Below are positions 7,756 to 15,493 of a stretch of DNA of 17,134 nucleotides, one piece after another. The DNA comes from an uncultured Eubacteriales bacterium. Lineage in GTDB: Bacteria; Bacillota; Clostridia; Oscillospirales; Butyricicoccaceae. Location: positions 1 to 17,134 of the forward strand of contig CAJUIK010000038.1 of NCBI GenBank assembly GCA_910585875.1, in the 5' to 3' direction. Below the pieces are notes generated by a model that saw only the letters and a list, made by a program, of their open reading frames with translations, was not told the DNA's origin and searched no databases. Both the position numbers and the translations under genes were made by a program. The stretch's first letter is position 1. Every line of letters starts with the position of its first letter.

Positions 7756-8664
7756 TTAGGATTCAAAAAAAGCCTGCACAAACTGGGCGGGGTCGAATTC
7801 CAGCAGGTCGTCGGCGCTTTCGCCTACGCCGATAAATTTGATGGGCGCTCCCAGCCGGGCGGAGACGTTGATAGCCACGCCGCCCTTGGCCGTGCCGTCC
7901 AGTTTGGTAATCACCAAGCCGGTCAAATCCGCCGCTTGGTTGAATTGCTCCGCCTGAACCAAGGCGTTCTGCCCGGTGACGGCGTCCAGCACCAGCAGGG
8001 TTTCCCGGTCGGCCCCGGGCAGCTCCCGCTGAATCACCCGATCAATTTTGGCCAGTTCGTTCATCAAATTGGCCTTGTTGTGCAGCCGGCCCGCCGTATC
8101 GCAGATCACCACGTCGGTTCCACGGGCCTTGGCAGCGGTCAGCGCGTCAAAAATCACCGCCGCCGGGTCCGCCCCTTCGCTGTGGCGCACAATATCCGCC
8201 CCGCACCGGTCGGCCCATACAGCCAGCTGGTCGGCCGCCGCGGCCCGAAAAGTGTCCGCCGCCGCAAACAACACCTTTTTGCCCTGGGCCGTCAGCTTCT
8301 GGCCCAGCTTGCCGATGGTGGTGGTTTTGCCCACGCCGTTGACGCCGATGACGAGAATCACCGAAGGCTTGGTATCCAGCTTGAGCCCGCAGTTGGGGGC
8401 CATTTTGCCCGCGAGGATCTGGCAAAGGGCCTCGGTCAGCTGCTCCTTGGTTTCAATGTTCTGCCGTTTGGCCAAGCCGCGCAGCTCTTCAATGGTTTCC
8501 GACGCCGTCTGGGCGCCGATGTCCGCCAAAATCAAGGCGTCCTCCAGCTCTTCCAGCAGCTCCTCGTCCACCTGGCGGAAGACCGCCAGCACCGAATCAA
8601 AGGTCTCGCCGATATTCTCCTTGGTTTTTTTCAGCCCGTTGCGTATTTTATCAAAAAAGCCCAT
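7756..8664 (-). CDS. ftsY: Signal recognition particle receptor FtsY
   Basis: The 302-residue SRP receptor GTPase docks ribosome-SRP complexes at the membrane for co-translational insertion. An N-terminal helical bundle (about 1-90) begins MGFFDKIRNGLKKTKENI, an amphipathic helix able to touch the membrane. The GTPase has G1 GVNGVGKTTT at 107-116, DTFRAAAADQL at 137-147, G3 DTAGR at 189-193 and TKLDGTAKGG at 253-262, with the closing GVGE...DLLEF motif at 279-290. The long acidic A domain of the E. coli protein is absent, as is usual in Firmicutes. It starts three bases after the smc stop, with AGGAG inside the smc end; smc-ftsY adjacency is typical of Firmicutes. Confidence 0.97.
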   Translation of the reverse strand: MGFFDKIRNGLKKTKENIGETFDSVLAVFRQVDEELLEELEDALILADIGAQTASETIEELRGLAKRQNIETKEQLTEALCQILAGKMAPNCGLKLDTKPSVILVIGVNGVGKTTTIGKLGQKLTAQGKKVLFAAADTFRAAAADQLAVWADRCGADIVRHSEGADPAAVIFDALTAAKARGTDVVICDTAGRLHNKANLMNELAKIDRVIQRELPGADRETLLVLDAVTGQNALVQAEQFNQAADLTGLVITKLDGTAKGGVAINVSARLGAPIKFIGVGESADDLLEFDPAQFVQAFFES

Positions 8665-8667
8665 ATC

Positions 8668-11600
8668 TCATTCGCTCCTACCGTTGTCCGCCGCCCCTTG
8701 GGGGCCGGCTTTGATTTTTTGCTCCGCCTCGTTCAGCTCCAGCTTGAGCAGCTTGGTGACTCCCTGCTCCTCCATGGCCGCGCCGTATAAAATATCCGCC
8801 CCTTCCATCGCGCCCCTTCTGTGGGTAATCAAAATAAACTGGGTCTGGCCGCACAAGGAGCGCAAGTACTCCATATAGCGCAGCACGTTGACGTCGTCCA
8901 GCGACGCCTCGATTTCATCCAGAATACAAAAAGGGGCGGGCCTGATTTCCAAAATGGCAAAATACAGGGCGATGGCGGTCAGCGCCTTTTCGCCGCCGGA
9001 AAGCAGGGAAATCGCCCGTCGGCTTTTGCCAGGCAGTTCGGCGTGGATTTCGATGCCGCAGTTCAGAATGTCCGCCGGATCTTCCAGCTCCAGCCCGGCG
9101 GCGCCGCCGCCGAAAAGCCGAGCGAAGGTCCGGCCGAAGGCGCCGTTGATTTTCTCAAATTCCCGGGCGAAAATCTGCCGCATATTCTGAGTCAGCCGGC
9201 TGATCACCTGCTCCAAGTCCCCTTTGGCCTGCTCCAGGTCCTGCCGCTGTTCCTCCATAAATGTATATCGTCCGTTCACCCGCTGGTATTCCTCCACCGC
9301 CCCCAAGTTGACGGCGCCCAGCGCCTTGATTTCCTCCCGGAGCCGGGCGGCCTCCCGCTGGGTCTTGCTCGGGCTTTCCAAAGGCTGGCGGACGGCCTGA
9401 GCCGCGGTGGGAGTCAGCTCGTAAACCTCCCACATCCGATCCAGGATCTGTTTTTCCTCCAACTCCGCCTGATTTTTTTTGGCCTCCAAGCGAGATTGCT
9501 CCCGCTCCAGGTTCATCAGTCTGTCGTTTTGCCCCTGGGTCTCCCTATCAGCTTTTACCCGCAGGGCCTCAATATCCATCTTCTGCTGAGATATCGCTTC
9601 AATGTCCCTCTGTTTTTGCTCTGCCTGGGCCAGGAGAAGGCGGCGCTGTTCCCCCCCCTGAGCCAGTTCCTGTTCCAGCCGCCGGTTTTCCTCCTCCAGC
9701 CGCTGGGCGGCCTGGGTCTTTTCGTCGTCCTGGCCAGCCAGCCCTTCCAGCAGCGCCGCCATCTGCTCCGTCCCCTGCCGTTGAGCCGCCAAAGCGCTTT
9801 GAGCGCCGGCAATCTGCCGCTGTAAGCGCTGGTTTTCCTCGTCCAGCTCCGCCGACTGCCGCCCTGCGGCGTCCAGCTCCTGCCGGCTTCGGTCTTTTCG
9901 GCCCTCCAGCCGGGCCCGGGCCTGGCGCAGCGCCTCCAGCTCCTGGGCCTTTTGCAAGGCCTCCAACTGAGCCCGCCGCCGCCGGGCTCCGGATTGGCGC
10001 TGCTGCTCTTGCAGGCTTTCCAGCGCTTGACGGAGGCTTTCCAGCAGCAAAGCCCTTTGGCCTTGCTCGGCCCGAAGAGCCAGCAAGCTGTTTTGAGCCT
10101 GACGCAGCTGGTCGCCGGCCTGATCCCGCCGCCCTTCCGCCTGCTCCAGCCGCCGGCCCGCCTGAGCCGATTGCTCTTCCAATTCTTGAAGGCGCCGTCG
10201 CAGCTCCGCTTGTTCTTCTTCCAACCTGCGGATTTCATTGGCCCGGGAGAGCATCCCTGCGTTTTTATTGAGGCTGCCGCCGGTCATCGCGCCGGAGGGA
10301 TTGATCAGCTGGCCGTCTAAGGTCACGATGCGGTACCGATAGGAAAACTGCCGGGCCAGACGGACGGCGCTGTCGATATCTTCCGCCACCGCCGTGGCGC
10401 CCAACAGGCTTTCGGCCAACTTGTCGTATTCCGGATTCCGCCGGACCAACTGATCCGCCATGGCCACAAAGCCCGGCCGCCCCTCCAGGGGCCCTGGGTC
10501 CGCCCTGCGGGGCCGCAGGGCCGTAAGGGGCAGGAAAGTGGCCCGGCCCAAATCCCCTTGTTTGAGAAAGAGAATAGCGGCTTTGGCGCAATCTTCGTCC
10601 TCGGTCACAACATGGGAAACCGCCGAGCCCAAAGCGGTTTCGACCGCCACAGCATATCGATCTTCCGTCTGAAGCAGGCGGGATACCGGCCCCCGGACGC
10701 CGGGCAGCCTTCCCCCGTCCGCCGCCTGCAAAACCCGGCGGACGGCCCGGCTAAAGCCCTCGTATTCCCGTTCCAGCCCTTGCAGCAGAGCGGATCTGTC
10801 TCCAGCCGCCGCCAGCCGCCGCCCCAGCTCCTCTGCCTGCCGGGTCAGGCGGCCGGCCGTTTGCCGCTCCTGCCGGACCAAGTCTTCCAGCCGCGCCGCC
10901 TGGGCCTGCCAGCGTTCTTCCTCCTGCCGGCAGCGGGCGATTTCCTGTTCTCCCTGCTCCAGCAGGCCTCTCTGCTCTTCCAGCCGGGTCAGGGCCCGGG
11001 CCGTCTCATCGGCCAATCCCTGCCCCTGGCTGTCTATTTCAGCCCGTCCGCTGGACAAAGCGGCCTGCTCCAGCTCCAACCGCCGGATCTGCTCCTCAAT
11101 ACTTTCCTGCTCTTTTTCCAGCCCGGCCAGCTGGGAAACCGCCTGTTCCTGGCTCTGGCGGGCTTCCCGCCGTTTTTGCCCCAGCAACCGATCCTGCTCT
11201 TCCAGCCCGGCCAGTTCCTGTTCCAGCAGAGCCAGCTGCTCCAGCTGACTTTGCAGCCGGTCTTGGGCTTCCCGCCGCCGCCCTGTCTGTTGGTCCAGCT
11301 CCTTTCGCAGGCGGGCCGCGTTTTGCCGGTTGTTTTCCAAATTGGCCTGGGCCACCGCCTGACGGCTTTGCAGGGCGGCCAGGCGGTTTTCCTCCTCCCG
11401 CAGGGCCTGGCGGGCCGCTTCGGCCTCCAGCTCCTTTTGCCGGTTTTGATCCGCCAGCCGCTGGCTCTGGGCGTAAAGCTCCTCCAGCTGTCGGCGGCAG
11501 GCGGATACGCTGCGCCCAGCGTTTTCAAAATCCGCCTGGACTTTCCGGCGGTTTTCGCCCAGCTTCTCCAGCCCGTCCATCCACAGCGAAACCTCCATGG

Positions 11601-12270
11601 CCCGCAAGCCGTCCCGCAGCAACAGAAATTTCTGGGCCTGCTCCGCCTGATCTTTCAACGGCCCCGCCTGGGCCGCCAGCTCGGCCACGATATCCCGGAT
11701 GCGGACCAGATTTTCTTCGGTCCCCTCCAATTTGCGCTCCGCTTCGGCCTTGCGGTAGCGGAATTTGGTGATGCCCGCCGCCTCTTCAAAAAGTTCCCGG
11801 CGGTCGCCGCTTTTGGCGGCCAATATTTCGTCGATACGCCCCTGGCCCACCACGGAATACCCCTCCCGGCCCAAGCCGGTGTCCATCAGCAGTTCCCGCA
11901 CGTCTTTGAGCCGCACCGCTTTTTTATTGATAAAAAATTCGCTTTCGCCCGAGCGGTAGTACCGCCGGGTCACGGCCACCTGGTCGTATTCCACCGGCAG
12001 ACCGCCCCCCTGGTTGTCCACCGTCAGCGTGGCCTCGCAAAAGCCCAAAGGCTTTCGGCGGGAAGTTCCGCCAAAAATCACGTCCTCCATCCGGCCGCCT
12101 CGAAGGTTTCTAATCGATTGCTCCCCCAGCGTCCAGCGGACGGCGTCTACAATATTGGATTTTCCCGATCCGTTGGGCCCCACAATGGCCGTCACGCCGC
12201 TGCTGAAATCGATATGAACCTTGTCCGGGAAGGATTTGAACCCTTGGATGTCGAGGGATTTCAGGTACAA
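8668..12270 (-). CDS. smc: Chromosome segregation protein SMC
   Basis: The 1200-residue ATPase dimerises to entrap and organise chromosomal DNA, normally with ScpA and ScpB (not in this window). The N-terminal head has Walker A GPNGSGKSN at 31-39 and the VGQGRID region near 140. Two long Gln/Glu/Arg-rich coiled coils flank a hinge domain at roughly 518-668. The C-terminal head carries the signature LSGGEK at 1090-1095 and Walker B CILDEIEASLDD near 1115-1126. I chose the TTG at 12270 as start: GGAGGTG lies 5 bases upstream and the product begins MYLKSLDIQGFKSF as in homologues. An in-frame ATG at 12303 would add 11 residues but lies at the predicted transcription start and lacks a ribosome binding site. 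Confidence 0.96.
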   Translation of the reverse strand: MYLKSLDIQGFKSFPDKVHIDFSSGVTAIVGPNGSGKSNIVDAVRWTLGEQSIRNLRGGRMEDVIFGGTSRRKPLGFCEATLTVDNQGGGLPVEYDQVAVTRRYYRSGESEFFINKKAVRLKDVRELLMDTGLGREGYSVVGQGRIDEILAAKSGDRRELFEEAAGITKFRYRKAEAERKLEGTEENLVRIRDIVAELAAQAGPLKDQAEQAQKFLLLRDGLRAMEVSLWMDGLEKLGENRRKVQADFENAGRSVSACRRQLEELYAQSQRLADQNRQKELEAEAARQALREEENRLAALQSRQAVAQANLENNRQNAARLRKELDQQTGRRREAQDRLQSQLEQLALLEQELAGLEEQDRLLGQKRREARQSQEQAVSQLAGLEKEQESIEEQIRRLELEQAALSSGRAEIDSQGQGLADETARALTRLEEQRGLLEQGEQEIARCRQEEERWQAQAARLEDLVRQERQTAGRLTRQAEELGRRLAAAGDRSALLQGLEREYEGFSRAVRRVLQAADGGRLPGVRGPVSRLLQTEDRYAVAVETALGSAVSHVVTEDEDCAKAAILFLKQGDLGRATFLPLTALRPRRADPGPLEGRPGFVAMADQLVRRNPEYDKLAESLLGATAVAEDIDSAVRLARQFSYRYRIVTLDGQLINPSGAMTGGSLNKNAGMLSRANEIRRLEEEQAELRRRLQELEEQSAQAGRRLEQAEGRRDQAGDQLRQAQNSLLALRAEQGQRALLLESLRQALESLQEQQRQSGARRRRAQLEALQKAQELEALRQARARLEGRKDRSRQELDAAGRQSAELDEENQRLQRQIAGAQSALAAQRQGTEQMAALLEGLAGQDDEKTQAAQRLEEENRRLEQELAQGGEQRRLLLAQAEQKQRDIEAISQQKMDIEALRVKADRETQGQNDRLMNLEREQSRLEAKKNQAELEEKQILDRMWEVYELTPTAAQAVRQPLESPSKTQREAARLREEIKALGAVNLGAVEEYQRVNGRYTFMEEQRQDLEQAKGDLEQVISRLTQNMRQIFAREFEKINGAFGRTFARLFGGGAAGLELEDPADILNCGIEIHAELPGKSRRAISLLSGGEKALTAIALYFAILEIRPAPFCILDEIEASLDDVNVLRYMEYLRSLCGQTQFILITHRRGAMEGADILYGAAMEEQGVTKLLKLELNEAEQKIKAGPQGAADNGRSE

Positions 12271-12306
12271 TGCCGCACCTCCGCAGATTTCTCCAGATTT
12301 CATTTT

Positions 12307-12335
12307 ATTGTACCAATTTTGCCCGCTCTTTGCAA
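12307..12335 (-). promoter_or_regulatory. Extended -10 promoter of the smc operon
   Basis: On the minus strand TTGCAA (12335-12330) is followed by a 17-base spacer and TACAAT (12312-12307), with TG one base upstream of the -10 box. Transcription would start near 12300, about 30 bases before the TTG start of smc. It is the only convincing promoter seen ahead of the block until rpsU, so it may drive smc through leuS. Confidence 0.8.
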
Positions 12336-12471
12336 CGGCTGTTTCCCCACAAAATCTGTGATTTTGCAGCCGGCTTTCTTCATTGGAGCCAGGCTCTGCC
12401 GGAGCCCGCCGGTTCTTCCCGACAATGCGCCGCCCAAGGCGGGTTTACCTGCCGTTTTTGCCGAACTATAC

Positions 12472-12501
12472 AAAAGCGCGGCGCAAATGCGCCGCGCTTT
12501 T
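12472..12501 (-). terminator. Terminator of the glutaredoxin-like gene
   Basis: A perfect 13-bp GC-rich stem (12472-12484 with 12489-12501) has an AAAT loop and ends in four U residues on either strand. It begins 14 bases after the TAA stop of the selenoprotein gene. The U run is part of the stem and short, so termination may be moderate; it would act in both directions. It separates this gene from smc. Confidence 0.75.
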
Positions 12502-12515
12502 GCTCGAAATGAGCG

Positions 12516-12809
12516 TTATTCTACTTCATCCAGAAGGTGAAGCTCTTCAATCAGCCGCTCCGCGTGTTCTGGCCCGTCCACCAAATGGGGCGTATCGTCC
12601 ACAAACAGCGTGGGCAGCCCCACCCGGCCCAACTTCTTCATCTCGTCGTAAACCGGGTGAGTATCCCGCAGGCCGATAAACTGTTTCAGTTTACCCATGC
12701 CGGAGGTGATATCCACATAAGCGAATTTGACGTTTTTCTGGGAAAGAACCTCTTTCACCGGGGGACAGCCGCTTCACAGAGGCGTGCCGTACAAAATGAT
12801 CTTGCGCAT
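12516..12809 (-). CDS. Glutaredoxin-like selenoprotein (in-frame TGA read as selenocysteine)
   Basis: Reading through one TGA (12776-12774, codon 12) gives a 97-residue thioredoxin-fold protein: MRKIILYGTPL, then U12, then SGCPPVKEVL. U12 and Cys15 form a UxxC redox site exactly where glutaredoxin-like relatives carry CxxC, after the first beta strand. Downstream, GLRDTHPVYDEMKK (46-59) and GRVGLPTLFV (61-70, Pro66 as likely cis-proline) fit a small clostridial glutaredoxin-like group I know with a CPDC-type motif. The likely role is a cytosolic thiol/selenol oxidoreductase; the substrate is unknown. The ATG at 12809 follows AAAGGCGG. The true stop is TAA. A start at the GTG at 12758, as a standard caller would choose, would lose beta 1 and the whole active site. 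A pseudogene or sequencing error is the alternative, but coherent coding on both sides and the hairpin after TGA argue against it. Confidence 0.85.
12740..12759 (-). promoter_or_regulatory. Candidate bacterial SECIS hairpin
   Basis: In the mRNA, 15 bases after the UGA codon, a stem of two G-C pairs (12759-12758 with 12741-12740), a single bulged U (12757) and six further pairs (12756-12751 with 12747-12742) closes on a GGU loop (12750-12748). If the top A-U pair is open, the loop reads AGGUU. E. coli fdhF SECIS also has a bulged U below an apical loop containing GGU, the features SelB recognises. The loop begins 23 bases after UGA, within the spacing accepted for bacterial elements (18 in fdhF). 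The fold was done by eye. Confidence 0.75.
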
Positions 12810-12894
12810 AACGAAATCCGCCTTTCTTTAGCTTTATTATTTTTGTCTATTCGTTCAGCGTTTCCTATTTATTTTTCCGATAATCGCCGTCATT

Positions 12895-12923
12895 ATTATA
12901 ATCCTTGTCTTTTTCCTTGTCAA
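12895..12923 (-). promoter_or_regulatory. Consensus promoter of the selenoprotein gene
   Basis: On the minus strand TTGACA (12923-12918), a 17-base spacer and TATAAT (12900-12895) match the SigA consensus fully. Transcription would start near 12888, leaving a leader of about 79 bases, AU-rich and with no strong structure that I can see. A promoter this good argues that the gene is expressed rather than decaying. A GCGGG/CCCGC inverted repeat (12924-12937) abuts the -35 box. Confidence 0.88.
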
Positions 12924-12969
12924 GCGGGCCCTCCCGCAAAATGAATTTTCTCCGCCCACCGCTTCACGC

Positions 12970-12998
12970 TTGCCACCGGACAGCGAGAATGATAAAAT
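12970..12998 (+). promoter_or_regulatory. Promoter of the zinc-ribbon membrane protein gene
   Basis: TTGCCA (12970-12975), a 17-base spacer and TAAAAT (12993-12998) form a good SigA-type promoter pointing right. It would give a leader of nearly 90 bases that includes a GCAAAA/TTTTGC inverted repeat (13027-13032 with 13042-13047, 9-base loop). It is divergent from the selenoprotein promoter, with 46 bases between the two -35 boxes. Confidence 0.7.
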
Positions 12999-13093
12999 AG
13001 CAGTGTCCCACGTGATCTTGATCCCCGCAAAATCCGACTAGTTTTGCAGGCCCTATCAAAAACAAACGCGGCCAATACGGAAGGAAACCCACG

Positions 13094-13855
13094 ATGAAAC
13101 AATCTTTCAGCGGCAAATTGGAGGCAAAGGCCCGGGCCAACGAGGCGGCTTACCGCGATCGGGCCTGCCCTGCCTGCGGAGGCCGGTTGCTGTTCTGCTT
13201 CCAGCCGGAGTCGGCGGGGGCTTTTCCCTCCCTGAACCTGGAGGGGCTGCCGGCGGAATCCGCCTATTACTGTCCGGCCTGCCGAACCTATTGGGAAGCC
13301 GGCAAACCCTACGCGCCTTATATCCCCCGTCCCCGGCCTGCTTTCGCCGGAGACGGCAAACAATATTATTTCTCCAAGGCCTTTGTCAACGGCCGTATCC
13401 TGCAGACGCTGTGCGTACAGGCGCTGGCCGCCTGCTGCTCTCTGCCGCCTTTTCTCTATTTGTTCTGGGCGGCTATACGGGATTTCACCCCGCTCAACTG
13501 GGCCGGCGCGGTCCTATGCGGCGTGCTGTTTGTCGTCTCCGCTTATTTCATAGCTTATTATTATCGGATGTGGCGGTTGGGCCGGCGCTCTTATTTTGAG
13601 TTGGGCGAGCCCGGCCTGATTTTTTTCGACGGCCTTCAAGCCCACTATATCCCGTGGCAGGATTTCCAGTTGGCCGCCGCCCTGCTTCAGCCGGGGGAGC
13701 AGCCGGACGTCTATACGTTTGCAGCCGTCAACCAGACGATTGTCTTCAACCCCAACCTGGAGGGCTATCAAGACGCCGCCCTGCGGACGGCCCGCCGCCT
13801 TCGGGATCGGGATATCCTGATGAATCCCCGGCTGCTCCACCAGCTCTATCCATAG
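13094..13855 (+). CDS. Zinc-ribbon, two-helix membrane protein of unknown function
   Basis: I do not recognise this 253-residue protein by family. Residues 25-63 hold two CxxC pairs (Cys25/Cys28 in CPACGG and Cys60/Cys63 in CPAC), which should bind one zinc. Two hydrophobic segments at about 103-127 and 134-158 form a hairpin in the membrane. The remaining roughly 95 residues begin RRSYFELGEPGLIFFDG and contain HYIPWQDF; short beta strands and a Trp after an IP turn suggest a compact bacterial PH-like domain (YcxB-type), but that is inference. Both ends would face the cytoplasm. The ATG has AAGGA about 9 bases upstream. It lies 85 bases before the amidohydrolase gene with no clear terminator between, so the two may be co-transcribed. 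Confidence 0.82.
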   Translation: MKQSFSGKLEAKARANEAAYRDRACPACGGRLLFCFQPESAGAFPSLNLEGLPAESAYYCPACRTYWEAGKPYAPYIPRPRPAFAGDGKQYYFSKAFVNGRILQTLCVQALAACCSLPPFLYLFWAAIRDFTPLNWAGAVLCGVLFVVSAYFIAYYYRMWRLGRRSYFELGEPGLIFFDGLQAHYIPWQDFQLAAALLQPGEQPDVYTFAAVNQTIVFNPNLEGYQDAALRTARRLRDRDILMNPRLLHQLYP

Positions 13856-13940
13856 CCTGTCGCCAGATTCCCTTTGGGGTTTCTCATAGATCCGCGCACA
13901 AACTCAAACCATCTAAAATCAAAACAGGGGGTATGAAACC

Positions 13941-15362
13941 ATGGATAAGAAAGAATTTGTCCGCCAGGCCGTAGAGGCCAAACAGCAGCTGTTCAACCAA
14001 GTCAGCGACCAGATATGGCAGTTTGCCGAAGCGGGCATGAAAGAGTACAAATCCGCCGAGTATCTGGAGAAGGTGGCCCAGGACCAGGGCTTTTCGGTGG
14101 AAACCGGCGTCGCAGGCATCCCCACCGCCTTTATCGCCTCCTATGGCTCAGGCAAGCCCGTGATCGCTTTCCTGGGCGAGTTCGACGCCCTGCCCGGCCT
14201 GAGCCAGAAGGCCGCCTGCCCTGTTCACGACGAGCTGGTTCCCGGGGCTTATGGCCACGGCTGCGGCCACAACTGCTTGGGCGCCGCCGCCCTGGCCGCC
14301 GCTTCCGCCGTCAAAGAATACATGGCGCAACACAACGTCTCCGGCACGGTCCGCTATTACGGCTGCCCTGGCGAGGAATACGGCAGCGCCAAGGCTTTTA
14401 TGGCCCGCGACGGCTTTTTTGACGACGTGGACGCCTGTTTCACCTGGCATCCTGGCGACGTCAACCGGGCGTGGCTCAACAGCAGCCTGGCCAACCTCAG
14501 CGTCTTTTTCCGCTTTAAGGGCCGCACGGCCCATGCCGCCGCCGCCCCGCATCTGGGCCGCTCCGCTCTGGATTCCTGCGAGCTGATGAGCATGGGCGTC
14601 AATTATCTGCGGGAGCATATCATCCCCGAGGCCCGGGTTCATTACGCCTATGTGGACGCAGGCGGCAAAGCCCCCAACGTAGTGCAGGACCATGCCGCCG
14701 TCCATTACTTCATCCGCGCCCCCAAAGTGGCCCAGATGATGGAGATTTACGAAAGAATCTGCGACGTGGCCCGGGGCGCCGCCCTGATGGCCGGCACCGA
14801 GCTGGAAATCCAGATTCACGAGGGCCTCAGCGATTATATCCCCAACATCCCTCTGACCAAGGCGATGCAAAAAGCCCTTGAAGAGGTCGGCGCGCCAAAC
14901 TTTGACGAAGAGGACAAAAAGCTGGCCGCCGCCATTCGGGAAACCCTGACGCCGGACCAACTGAACGCCGTCAAGGCCCGCTACGCCAGCTGCCCCGAGC
15001 TGATGAAACGCATCGAAGAAGGCGCCGTTTTGTGCGATATCGTCATGCCCTACCAGGAGAACGGCCCGGCCATGAGCGGTTCTACCGACGTGGGCGACGC
15101 CAGCTACTGCGCCCCCACCGCCCAGATCAACATGGCCACCGAGGCCCTAGGCACCCCAGGCCACACCTGGCAGGTGACGGCCCAATCCTGCTCCTCCATC
15201 GCCCACAAGGGCAACGAGAAGGCCGCCCAAGTCATGGCTTTGGCCGCCCTCTACGCCATGGAGGACGCCGAGCTGCTGGAACAGGCCCGGGAGTATCTGC
15301 TCAAGAGCAACGGCGGCGGCTACCGCTGCCCCATGCCCGCCGACTTGAAGCCCACCCTGTAA
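13941..15362 (+). CDS. abgB: M20-family amidohydrolase, AbgB-like
   Basis: This 473-residue M20 metallopeptidase closely resembles AbgB, a subunit of p-aminobenzoyl-glutamate hydrolase that with AbgA cleaves the folate breakdown product to p-aminobenzoate and glutamate. Shared stretches include SDQIWQFAE (22-30), VIAFLGEFDALPGLSQ (74-89, Asp82 catalytic region), YGHGCGHN (104-111, metal-site Cys108 and His110), YGCPGEEYGSAK (140-151, Glu145/Glu146), TWHP (168-171, His170) and HLGRSALD (204-211, dimerisation domain). SGSTDVGD and HTWQ...SIAHKG near the end complete the catalytic domain. Length equals the family norm and no signal peptide is seen. An AGGGGGT lies 8 bases before the ATG. Neither abgA nor the transporter abgT is present here, so the actual substrate could be another aminoacyl or amidobenzoate compound. 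Confidence 0.9.
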   Translation: MDKKEFVRQAVEAKQQLFNQVSDQIWQFAEAGMKEYKSAEYLEKVAQDQGFSVETGVAGIPTAFIASYGSGKPVIAFLGEFDALPGLSQKAACPVHDELVPGAYGHGCGHNCLGAAALAAASAVKEYMAQHNVSGTVRYYGCPGEEYGSAKAFMARDGFFDDVDACFTWHPGDVNRAWLNSSLANLSVFFRFKGRTAHAAAAPHLGRSALDSCELMSMGVNYLREHIIPEARVHYAYVDAGGKAPNVVQDHAAVHYFIRAPKVAQMMEIYERICDVARGAALMAGTELEIQIHEGLSDYIPNIPLTKAMQKALEEVGAPNFDEEDKKLAAAIRETLTPDQLNAVKARYASCPELMKRIEEGAVLCDIVMPYQENGPAMSGSTDVGDASYCAPTAQINMATEALGTPGHTWQVTAQSCSSIAHKGNEKAAQVMALAALYAMEDAELLEQAREYLLKSNGGGYRCPMPADLKPTL

Positions 15363-15376
15363 AAAACGCGTCCCCA

Positions 15377-15408
15377 GCCAAAGCCCGCGCCCTTGTGCGG
15401 GCTTTGGC
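15377..15408 (+). terminator. GC-rich hairpin after abgB
   Basis: A perfect 12-bp stem (15377-15388 with 15397-15408) with an eight-base loop begins 14 bases after the abgB stop. No U run follows directly; the nearest T-rich stretch is about 13 bases on. It may be a weak terminator or a 3'-end stabiliser that lowers expression of the following gene. Confidence 0.5.
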
Positions 15409-15493
15409 CGCGTCGTTCCCCTTTTTCCTCTGCTCTTTCCATTCTGTCTGCATATCTCCATTGATTCCATTTGCCAAAGGAGGCGTTCTCGCC

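Noticed and set aside
12438..12459. Hairpin GGCGGG/CCTGCC followed by a T run on the plus strand
   Set aside because: It looks like a terminator, but no plus-strand gene lies upstream of it and the stem is only six pairs with one G-U.
10558..12540. Long plus-strand open frame antisense to smc (660 codons)
   Set aside because: A product of leucine/glutamine/proline-rich shadow translation opposite the SMC coiled coil; no ribosome binding site and no domain.
12516..12758. Eighty-codon gene starting at the GTG at 12758
   Set aside because: It would lack the first beta strand and the redox motif; the GTG has no ribosome binding site and lies within the hairpin. The readthrough start at 12809 explains promoter, ribosome binding site and fold.
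12774..12776. Explanation of the in-frame TGA by an altered genetic code
   Set aside because: TGA ends several genes here (smc, rph, yhbY, nadD-yqeK, leuS), so it is a normal stop in this genome.
15032..15493. Upstream extension of the small membrane protein frame into abgB
   Set aside because: The part before 15494 is out-of-frame abgB, rich in Arg, Gly and His; the strong AAAGGAGG lies before the ATG at 15494.
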